A stretch of DNA of 64,000 nucleotides from an uncultured Opitutales bacterium (GTDB taxonomy: Bacteria; Verrucomicrobiota; Verrucomicrobiia; Opitutales; Intestinicryptomonadaceae). The stretch is taken from contig CALXQW010000002.1 in the NCBI GenBank assembly GCA_944390805.1, forward strand, positions 1-64,000. Reading direction: 5' to 3'. The position numbers and the translations under genes are program-made. Under the pieces are notes generated by a model. It was not told the DNA's origin. It saw only the letters and a program-made list of their open reading frames with translations, and searched no databases. Positions 1 to 6,033 of this stretch are shown piece after piece. Numbering within the stretch: position 1 is the first letter of the stretch; each line of letters starts with the position of its first letter.

Positions 1-96
1 ATATGTGCCGCCTTTGCTTATTAGCTTGCCAAACGGATCGTACTCATAATATGCAACTACGTTATCGCTACTATCAACTATTTGCCTTACGTTGCC
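1..96 (-). repeat. Rhs core repeat, copy A
   Basis: Identical over 96 bases to 6928-7023 and almost identical to the matching part of 2481-2733. It is the segment encoding the end of the Rhs shell, where tips are swapped in Rhs systems. The copy is cut by the window edge. Confidence 0.9.
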
Positions 97-141
97 TAAG
101 GCAACATAAGCTATTGTCCTGCGTTGACTTGAAATACTCAA
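1..141 (-). CDS. Orphan Rhs core fragment (cassette A), cut by window edge
   Basis: Only the first 47 codons are visible; the gene continues past the left edge. The reading frame encodes the Rhs core stretch GNVRQIVDSSDNVVAY and DPFGKLISKGG, the same as in the Rhs genes at 1674-2771 and 6034-7932. Positions 1-96 are identical base for base to 6928-7023. The likely start is a TTG at 141, which aligns with the GTG start of the cassette at 1674-2771; there is an in-frame stop six codons further upstream. The gene is too short to be a full Rhs protein: it begins in the middle of the core, so it is an orphan tip cassette whose variable end lies outside the window. A TTGACA box sits upstream on the same strand. 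Identification as Rhs is firm; whether it is expressed is unknown. Confidence 0.7.
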   Translation of the reverse strand, partial: MSISSQRRTIAYVALGNVRQIVDSSDNVVAYYEYDPFGKLISKGGTY

Positions 142-180
142 TTTTTAGCCCTAAAGATAATTACTCCACTTGTGAACACA

Positions 181-209
181 TATATCTAATTATCTTAAAC
201 TTATGTCAA
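181..209 (-). promoter_or_regulatory. Putative promoter of orphan cassette A
   Basis: On the minus strand a perfect TTGACA (209-204) is followed after 17 bases by GATATA (186-181), about 40 bases upstream of the TTG start at 141. The cassette at 1674-2771 has a TTGACA in the equivalent place, which supports a conserved leader. Confidence 0.4.
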
Positions 210-242
210 GAATTTATTTACAATATCCGCAATAAATATCTA

Positions 243-764
243 TTATTTTTCCTTTAACATGGTTTTATTTAAAAATATTATGATATCTCCTTTTGAAACT
301 TGTGGCATCTTAAAAATAGGGTTTTCTCTAAAATTAGCTCTAGTCTGCATTGGCATTGCGGCAAACTCTTCTGGGGTTATTTCATACCGTTGATTAGACA
401 ATGTCTTAATATAAAGAAATGTTGGAAAATCTTTTGTAACCCTATAATCAGTAAACCATCTTAATCTTCTGGCAACAAGCATATATGGAGATATTGGTAC
501 ATCAGGCGGGATATAATCTATTCTTATTTCTCCGTATGTTCCATCAATAATGATATATCCATTTCTCCAGTATGGGTTCCCTTTTATCGAATATTTCTTA
601 TCAAAATAATTTGTTTTTAAAATATCTGCCGATGCTATATCTGAAGAAATATATTCATCATTTACTAGATCTTTAATTGATAATAATTTATTGTGATTAT
701 CTTGAGAAGTGCACGATACAACAATTAATATGATTACTAAAAAAATAGATTTCAACACCTTCAT
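243..764 (-). CDS. Small lipoprotein, candidate Rhs immunity protein
   Basis: 173 residues. The N-terminus is a lipoprotein signal: a charged MKVLK, a hydrophobic stretch and a lipobox ending VVSC at about residue 18. The mature protein has no family I recognise. The ATG at 764 overlaps the stop of the gene before it (761-1156) by four bases, so it is the last gene of a translationally coupled set starting with the Rhs tip at 1674-2771. Its end (GDIIIFLNKT) resembles the ends of the two proteins before it, suggesting that the three are distant paralogues. Position after a toxin tip suggests an immunity role, and the lipobox would place it in the envelope; both are inference. Confidence 0.6.
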   Translation of the reverse strand: MKVLKSIFLVIILIVVSCTSQDNHNKLLSIKDLVNDEYISSDIASADILKTNYFDKKYSIKGNPYWRNGYIIIDGTYGEIRIDYIPPDVPISPYMLVARRLRWFTDYRVTKDFPTFLYIKTLSNQRYEITPEEFAAMPMQTRANFRENPIFKMPQVSKGDIIIFLNKTMLKEK

Positions 765-1156
765 AATGTCTTATTTATTATCAATATATCTCCAGGGTAT
801 AATGGATCTATATCGGGAAGTTTCTTATTGTTCACATCTTTATAAACGACAATTCCTAATTTTCGTATTATTATCAAATTATATCTCTTATATAAGTGAG
901 TTCCCTTTCTTGAAAAATACTCATCAAGAATCTTTTTTATAGGTACATTTTTCAATTTTATTCTACAAAAATATTCTTTATCAATAAAAGAATCGTATAT
1001 CAATATCTTATCATCCTGAAGCATCTCATTATATACTTCTTCTTTTAGAAATGGAATAAATGGATATACTGAAAAAGCTCCATACCCCCATAATAGGTTA
1101 TGATAGTATATCAAAACAATTATAATTAATGTAATGAACAAGTATCTATTATTCAT
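761..1156 (-). CDS. Small membrane-anchored or exported protein, candidate immunity protein
   Basis: 131 residues. It starts with a hydrophobic segment (about residues 5-20) that could be an uncleaved signal anchor; the rest is soluble and rich in Lys, Ile and Tyr. It overlaps both neighbours by four bases (ATGA junctions), so it is coupled to the genes at 1153-1677 and 243-764. The C-terminus reads PGDILIINKTL, close to the GDI motif of both neighbours. No known family was recognised. The likely role is protection against the zincin-type Rhs tip encoded upstream, inferred only from position and export signal. Confidence 0.6.
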   Translation of the reverse strand: MNNRYLFITLIIIVLIYYHNLLWGYGAFSVYPFIPFLKEEVYNEMLQDDKILIYDSFIDKEYFCRIKLKNVPIKKILDEYFSRKGTHLYKRYNLIIIRKLGIVVYKDVNNKKLPDIDPLYPGDILIINKTL

Positions 1157-1677
1157 TGTATAATCACAAATATATCACCAGGATCTGCATAAACGAAGTC
1201 ATATAAGATAGACTCTGTAAAGTTTTTCCCAGAAAGCATTTCTCTATCAAAAGGGATCTCTGATGCGAAAACAAAATCTTTCTTGAACATAAAGAAATAT
1301 GGAGTTGTTCCATATCTGCCTCGTGTAGACCATAAACCAAGAATATAAGATAACATATAAAAAGGATCATTTGTACCTATATCAAAACACCCATAATATT
1401 TAAAATCCTTAGTTAACATTCTATTAAAAAATAAAAACTTACCATTATCTATACAATCTTTCCATTGAATATACCAACTTTCTTGATTTAAACGAGATAT
1501 ATTTGTTTTATAATCAATCATCCAAGAGAGTTTCCCTTTTATCACAATAAGACGTAAGTCTATATCTGGAGATGAAAAGAAAGTTTTATCTGATAAGTTG
1601 TCAGATGTTGGTTCAAATATTAAATCTTCTGCAAAAGTAGAAGATATCATGAATAATATAAATAAAAGTGATTTCAT
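1153..1677 (-). CDS. Small secreted protein, candidate immunity protein
   Basis: 174 residues with a clear Sec signal peptide (MKSLLFILFMISSTFA, probable cleavage after residue 16). It is the first gene after the Rhs tip at 1674-2771 and its ATG overlaps that stop codon by four bases, the usual arrangement of a toxin tip and its immunity gene. The C-terminus ends PGDIFVIIQ, matching the GDI motif of the next two proteins. The body contains many aromatic residues and no motif I recognise. Export to the periplasm would fit a toxin that acts there or on entry, but this is inferred. Confidence 0.65.
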   Translation of the reverse strand: MKSLLFILFMISSTFAEDLIFEPTSDNLSDKTFFSSPDIDLRLIVIKGKLSWMIDYKTNISRLNQESWYIQWKDCIDNGKFLFFNRMLTKDFKYYGCFDIGTNDPFYMLSYILGLWSTRGRYGTTPYFFMFKKDFVFASEIPFDREMLSGKNFTESILYDFVYADPGDIFVIIQ

Positions 1678-2771
1678 ATACTATCTATATCAACATACTC
1701 AAATCCATTTGGATAAGCTTTTACAGAATGATGAGTAGTTCTGGGATAATATCCCAATGATGATCTTATCAGATTCTCAAATCCTATTGAACCCATAATA
1801 GAAGTATCCTTTCCCCTGTTGATATTCCCAGAAATAGGATCTCTAGCATTATATAATAGATGAGAAAGCTCATGACCTACTACAACTAAAGGATCTTCAG
1901 AGTTATCGTACATTTCAGGTGTTCTATTTTTTTCTCCTAAGAAATCAGATGAAGAGAAATTAAGTAGTAATAATTTATTTTCAAAATTTGCTGCAGCAAA
2001 CTCTCCATCTCCAACAAGTATTTCAGATCCTGATATAACATCTAACCCCATCATTTTACCCATTAGACCTCCATTATTTGCTAATTCATTTATCACAGAA
2101 GATAATTTATCTAACTGATCTTCTGAAGCAGGTAACCACCCCGAAGTAATCCCTGTATCAGGAACTAATTTTTCTCTAATAGAAACTTCATTAACATAAC
2201 TATCATATGTATTTTGTATATCTATATACTTATCTAATGTTCCTATGAAGTTATCTGCAGAAGCATGATCAACATATCTGCTTCCACCATTTTGTTGAGA
2301 ATTATAGATTTCTCTTATCACCTTTCTTAAGTCACGCTGATCATGTTCATTCAAGCTTTTTAATCGTTCTCTTAACTCTCTGATGAGTTGATTCTTTGTT
2401 ATAGGATCTGAATCTGATGTAGTCTCCGATTTACTAAAACCCCATAAGTCCCAGAGATTTATAGAATTGTTGAAACAAAATGCATAGAGGTTCAAACCGC
2501 CGGCTTCTGCTATGGGATCGCGATTGATCCAACGACCGTTCTCAGGATTGTAATGGCGGTATGTATAGTAATATAGGCCCGTGTCTTCGTCATACGGCTT
2601 GGTTGCATGGCGGTAACGGTTGGCATCGGCATATGTGCCGCCTTTGCTTATCAGCTTGCCAAACGGATCGTACTCATAATATGCAACTACGTTATCGCTA
2701 CTATCAACTATTTGCCTTACGTTGCCTTCTGCAATGTCAGCTCTTATCTTCCGTTGACCCAAAATACACAC
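1674..2771 (-). CDS. Orphan Rhs tip protein with zincin (M91-like) C-terminal domain (cassette B)
   Basis: 365 residues. Residues 15-95 are the end of an Rhs core, including TGLYYYTYRHYNPENGRW and RDPIAE, which mark the boundary to the variable tip. The tip (about 105-365) carries GHELSHLLYN near residue 300, an HExxH zinc site, followed by a GFENLIRSSLG segment. That pattern is seen in M91/NleD-like effector peptidases of Rhs toxins, where the E and the EN..R segment complete the active site. The start is a GTG at 2771, preceded by AAGG. The protein lacks the large Rhs shell and any secretion signal, so it is an orphan tip cassette, either silent until recombined onto a full Rhs gene or a remnant. 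Three coupled exported genes follow directly. The zincin call is strong; the substrate is unknown. Confidence 0.8.
   Translation of the reverse strand: MCILGQRKIRADIAEGNVRQIVDSSDNVVAYYEYDPFGKLISKGGTYADANRYRHATKPYDEDTGLYYYTYRHYNPENGRWINRDPIAEAGGLNLYAFCFNNSINLWDLWGFSKSETTSDSDPITKNQLIRELRERLKSLNEHDQRDLRKVIREIYNSQQNGGSRYVDHASADNFIGTLDKYIDIQNTYDSYVNEVSIREKLVPDTGITSGWLPASEDQLDKLSSVINELANNGGLMGKMMGLDVISGSEILVGDGEFAAANFENKLLLLNFSSSDFLGEKNRTPEMYDNSEDPLVVVGHELSHLLYNARDPISGNINRGKDTSIMGSIGFENLIRSSLGYYPRTTHHSVKAYPNGFEYVDIDSI
2481..2733 (-). repeat. Rhs core repeat, copy B
   Basis: 253 bases that match 6778-7030 with about ten differences. After 2733 the similarity to copy D stops abruptly, while copy A and copy B continue to resemble each other weakly through the leader. 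This marks the 5' breakpoint of the orphan cassette. Confidence 0.9.
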
Positions 2772-2805
2772 CTTACAGCCTTAAGAATATTACATTCTAT
2801 ATGAC

Positions 2806-2834
2806 CGTGTATTTCATCCTTAATACTCTGTCAA
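2806..2834 (-). promoter_or_regulatory. Putative promoter of orphan cassette B
   Basis: TTGACA on the minus strand (2834-2829), then 17 bases, then a poor -10 (TACACG, 2811-2806), about 35 bases before the GTG start at 2771. The spacing equals that seen before cassette A. The -10 is weak, so activity is uncertain. Confidence 0.3.
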
Positions 2835-2862
2835 GCGATATAGAAAAGAAATATAATTTATA

Positions 2863-3708
2863 TTAAATGCCTATACGTACACATTCAATTATAACTTTTC
2901 TCAATCGCATTTTTATCTTATCTAAAGTCAATGTATTGTTTTTTGTAGAAGCTTGGGATAAGTTTGTTTTTATAACATCCCATGTCTTTTTATGGTTCTT
3001 CTCTATGTACTTTTCAAATTCTTTTGCCCCATCATCACCAAAGTATTTATTTAGTAATAAATGCCGCAACGATAGTAGTGTAATATCATTATTGTAAATC
3101 TTATTACCAAGTTTATTTAAGAAAACTTTAGATAAATCTGTATTACAGCTGTGTTCTATAAGCTTTATATAGAGAAATTCAACTTCTCGATCTATCCCTA
3201 CATAGCTTATGAATGTATTCGCCAACTCTTCTATCCTTTTAGAATATAACTGATCTTTACCTAAAACTCCTTCTATTGCAGATAGTAAAATCAACTTAAC
3301 TGTTAATATCGATGTTCCATCGCTTTCTAGATGATCATATGATATATTGAACAAACTCTTATAATCATTCAAGTCCATACATGCGATATATACGATATAT
3401 TGCATAATATTAACTCTAGAATTGTTCTGTATAGAATTTTGATATAACTCGCAGATCTCCGGAGCATACCGTATTGGTTTCATAGGATCTTCATAAAATA
3501 GATATGCTGTCGCTACAATAGGATTCAACGCAGGAGGAAAGTCTTTCTTATTCTTATTATAAAAATCTATTACAGCTATCCGCTCTGAAGGTATATCAAA
3601 CCATAATGGATTTTTCTGACTCTCGGAAATTTGATCTAATATTTCAGATTGATCTGAAAATACAAAAACATAAGTAAAAAAGAATAATATAAACGTTATT
3701 ATCTTCAT
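2863..3708 (-). CDS. Secreted protein of unknown function, candidate immunity protein
   Basis: 281 residues with a Sec signal peptide (hydrophobic residues 4-18, probable cleavage near FSDQ). The remainder is predicted to be mostly helical and looks like degenerate helical repeats, without a recognised family. It begins 10 bases after the stop of the gene at 3719-4480, so both are probably cotranscribed with the Rhs cassette at 4492-5217. Base composition is clearly more AT-rich than in the housekeeping part of the window, consistent with recent acquisition. An immunity or accessory role is inferred from context only. Confidence 0.6.
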   Translation of the reverse strand: MKIITFILFFFTYVFVFSDQSEILDQISESQKNPLWFDIPSERIAVIDFYNKNKKDFPPALNPIVATAYLFYEDPMKPIRYAPEICELYQNSIQNNSRVNIMQYIVYIACMDLNDYKSLFNISYDHLESDGTSILTVKLILLSAIEGVLGKDQLYSKRIEELANTFISYVGIDREVEFLYIKLIEHSCNTDLSKVFLNKLGNKIYNNDITLLSLRHLLLNKYFGDDGAKEFEKYIEKNHKKTWDVIKTNLSQASTKNNTLTLDKIKMRLRKVIIECVRIGI

Positions 3709-3718
3709 AATTAATTAC

Positions 3719-4480
3719 CTATTTAAAAGACCAGTCAATATTTGATTCAATATCTTTATTTTCCTCGGATTCACATATATCTAAAATATCCTGACAAGAT
3801 TTGTCTGTATAGATCTTTCTGATTTCTTTTGAAAATCGATGAGCTTCTTTATCCTTTCCTATAAGTCTCAAGATTTTTAATCTCCATACATCAGTTGTAA
3901 AGTTATTAGATACCGGTTCTTGCATTAACTTATTATAAGCTATGTTAAATCTGTCTATATCATTTGCTTCATGAAATGCATAAACCATCATAACAAGATA
4001 CAATACATCATTTTTCAGGTTATCATAGAATTTACATGAATCATGATATAATAATTCTTTATTATTAGAGAAAAAATCGAAAAGAACGACAGACTCCTTA
4101 CATTTCTGTATAAAATCATACATATGGTTTTTATAGAGAAATTCTGAGGCTGGTTCTTTTAGATAAGAGTAATATATATTTCTCAAAAGTCTGACATCCC
4201 TAAAGACATATGCTATTTGCATCTTGTCATAATAATTAACTTTAAATTCAGACATAAATTTCTCCAGCAACTCATGAGCTTCATTTGGAGAATTCTCCGA
4301 CTTAAACATTGCAATTTTTATGTAGAATGCCTTAGGGATTACATCCTTATTTCGATCTAAAAAGTTTGATGTATTACTATTTGAATTAGCTATACTCGAA
4401 GATGCTATAACTTCACTGAATGATATTATTATACACGGGAAATATATTAAAAATAATTTAAAAAATATACTTATTTTCAT
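3719..4480 (-). CDS. Secreted helical protein, candidate immunity protein
   Basis: 253 residues with a signal peptide (hydrophobic segment about residues 6-25). The mature part is helical with features of TPR-like repeats (for example residues around NEAHELLEKFMSEF and the C-terminal KDKEAHRFSKEIRKIY), but no standard family is certain. It starts 11 bases after the stop of Rhs cassette C (4492-5217), the usual place for an immunity gene. No homology to the immunity candidates after cassette B is visible. Function is inferred from position. Confidence 0.6.
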   Translation of the reverse strand: MKISIFFKLFLIYFPCIIISFSEVIASSSIANSNSNTSNFLDRNKDVIPKAFYIKIAMFKSENSPNEAHELLEKFMSEFKVNYYDKMQIAYVFRDVRLLRNIYYSYLKEPASEFLYKNHMYDFIQKCKESVVLFDFFSNNKELLYHDSCKFYDNLKNDVLYLVMMVYAFHEANDIDRFNIAYNKLMQEPVSNNFTTDVWRLKILRLIGKDKEAHRFSKEIRKIYTDKSCQDILDICESEENKDIESNIDWSFK

Positions 4481-4491
4481 AATATTTTAGA

Positions 4492-5217
4492 TTAAAATTG
4501 AATATTTACATTACCTTTTACACCTTTTCCTCCATTAGAATCAAATGATGTAGTAACTGACCCTTTAACCTCTACTTCTCCAAACCTTCTCCGAAAACTA
4601 GAGGAGAATCCTAATTTACTCTCTAATGAAAGTTGATACCCCCTTTTCTCTCTATAAGATAACCCCACGTTCCAACTACCATCAGCATAATCTCCAACAA
4701 TATCTGTTAATTTATCAACGAAATCAACTGCTTGTAAAACTCCTTCGCCTATATATGCAGCGACATCATATACACTCTCTCCAATATCTTCAGTTACATC
4801 TAATATTCCTTCTCCGATGTCTTCCATGGCTTCAAGTATTTCTGCTCCTGTATCTTCAAAGAAACTTAAGATATTATTACTGTTTTTTGATGATGACTTA
4901 GGTGGTGTAGGTGGTGTAGGCGGTGACGGCGGTGACGGCGGTGACGGCTCTTTTGGCGGTTTATTTTTACCTTTCTCGTCTTTCGAATTACCCCACAAAT
5001 CCCAAAGATTTATACCATTATTTACGCAGAATGCATAGAGGTTCAAACCGCCTTCTTCTGCTATGGGATCGCGATTGATCCAGCGACCGCTTTCAGGATT
5101 GTAATGGCGGTATGTGTAGTAATATAGGCCGGTGTCTTCGTCATACGGCTTGGTTGCATGGCGGTAACGGTTGGCATCGGAGAATTTTTTCAAAAACGAG
5201 TCTACATAAATAAACAT
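4492..5217 (-). CDS. Orphan Rhs tip protein with proline linker and 11-residue repeats (cassette C)
   Basis: 241 residues. Residues 13-60 are the last part of the Rhs core (YDEDTGLYYYTYRHYNPES, RDPIAE). A proline-rich linker follows (PPSPPSPPTPPTPP), then four 11-residue repeats of the form EDIGEGILDVT, then a beta-rich end of about 60 residues. There is no HExxH, so this tip differs from those of cassettes B and D. The N-terminal 12 residues (MFIYVDSFLKKF) are not Rhs; they come from the sequence fused at the 5' breakpoint at 5180/5181. A membrane-active tip is possible because of the amphipathic repeats, but no family was recognised. Two secreted proteins follow on the same strand. Confidence 0.7.
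   Translation of the reverse strand: MFIYVDSFLKKFSDANRYRHATKPYDEDTGLYYYTYRHYNPESGRWINRDPIAEEGGLNLYAFCVNNGINLWDLWGNSKDEKGKNKPPKEPSPPSPPSPPTPPTPPKSSSKNSNNILSFFEDTGAEILEAMEDIGEGILDVTEDIGESVYDVAAYIGEGVLQAVDFVDKLTDIVGDYADGSWNVGLSYREKRGYQLSLESKLGFSSSFRRRFGEVEVKGSVTTSFDSNGGKGVKGNVNIQF
4726..4857 (-). repeat. Four 33-bp (11-residue) repeats inside Rhs tip C
   Basis: The four units encode EDTGAEILEAM, EDIGEGILDVT, EDIGESVYDVA and AYIGEGVLQAV. Each is exactly 33 bases with no gaps. The hydrophobic residues fall in a hendecad pattern, typical of an amphipathic helix. Confidence 0.85.
4901..4949. repeat. Short tandem repeats encoding the proline linker of tip C
   Basis: Runs of GGTGGTGTAG and GGTGACGGC on the plus strand, read on the minus strand as Pro-Ser/Thr-Pro units. 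Such tandem repeats can change length by slippage. Confidence 0.8.
5032..5180 (-). repeat. Rhs core repeat, copy C
   Basis: 149 bases matching 6778-6926 closely. It is the shortest core copy: similarity stops abruptly at 5180, after the codons for DANRYRH, where an unrelated short leader begins. Confidence 0.9.
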
Positions 5218-5310
5218 GACCGCCTTAATTTTATTCTTACATCGTTTAATTTACATAATATGCCAAGTTATAACATACTTATATTTTCCAAAAAATTATA
5301 TGCTATAATA

Positions 5311-6027
5311 CTAATTTCTTTCAATATATTTTATATTGTTTAAGTTTTTCCCTTTAGGATTGGGAGGATCAAATTCTCTATCAAATAAATCATTAGGATA
5401 AAAATTAAAAGGAGTTTCTATCCCACGCAGATTACAATATTCGCAGAAAATATAGTAATTGTACAACGCATTAAATTCTTCAATTTTATTTGCTCTAAGA
5501 ATGTATTTATAAGCTGTTGTAGCAAAGATTGGATCTACTATTATTGATGTAGAGCTCTTGGAGCCATCGAACAAGGTATTTATTGAAAAATTAAACGGAA
5601 GTGTCTGAATCTCTTTTCCAGACAAAAGCATAGGATAATCAAATATCTTAGAATCTATTATATAATATCTTGCATACATCAAAAACATATTATATATTTT
5701 TTCATCTATAAACACACATATAGAACCTATTTTCACAGAATCTTCATACTTCTTGGAGATATAAAATATACTTTTTCCCATTTCTACAAATGGATCATAA
5801 AAATACTCCAATAATAAAAATGGTATTTTTTTATCAACAAGATAGTCATATATCTTAGACACATTATTAATATTAGGATAATTTGACGTTGTAACTTTTA
5901 TAAAATAACTTTCCAGAAATGGTTTATTATGAAAATACATCTTATGTAAGATATCGCTATATCTAGTATTAGCATTGCATAATGTAATACTTAGTATAAT
6001 GAGAAAAAACATTACTATACGATTCAT
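5311..6027 (-). CDS. Secreted protein, candidate immunity protein for Rhs tip D
   Basis: 238 residues with a signal peptide (MNRIVMFFLIILSITLCNA; the Cys at 17 lies in a poor lipobox, so cleavage by signal peptidase I is more likely). The mature protein is rich in Tyr, Phe and Ile and belongs to no family I recognise. It begins six bases after the stop of the Rhs gene at 6034-7932, as expected for the immunity partner of that zincin tip. It is not visibly related to the immunity candidates of the other cassettes, although the tips of B and D are both zincins. Confidence 0.62.
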   Translation of the reverse strand: MNRIVMFFLIILSITLCNANTRYSDILHKMYFHNKPFLESYFIKVTTSNYPNINNVSKIYDYLVDKKIPFLLLEYFYDPFVEMGKSIFYISKKYEDSVKIGSICVFIDEKIYNMFLMYARYYIIDSKIFDYPMLLSGKEIQTLPFNFSINTLFDGSKSSTSIIVDPIFATTAYKYILRANKIEEFNALYNYYIFCEYCNLRGIETPFNFYPNDLFDREFDPPNPKGKNLNNIKYIERN

Positions 6028-6033
6028 TTTATA

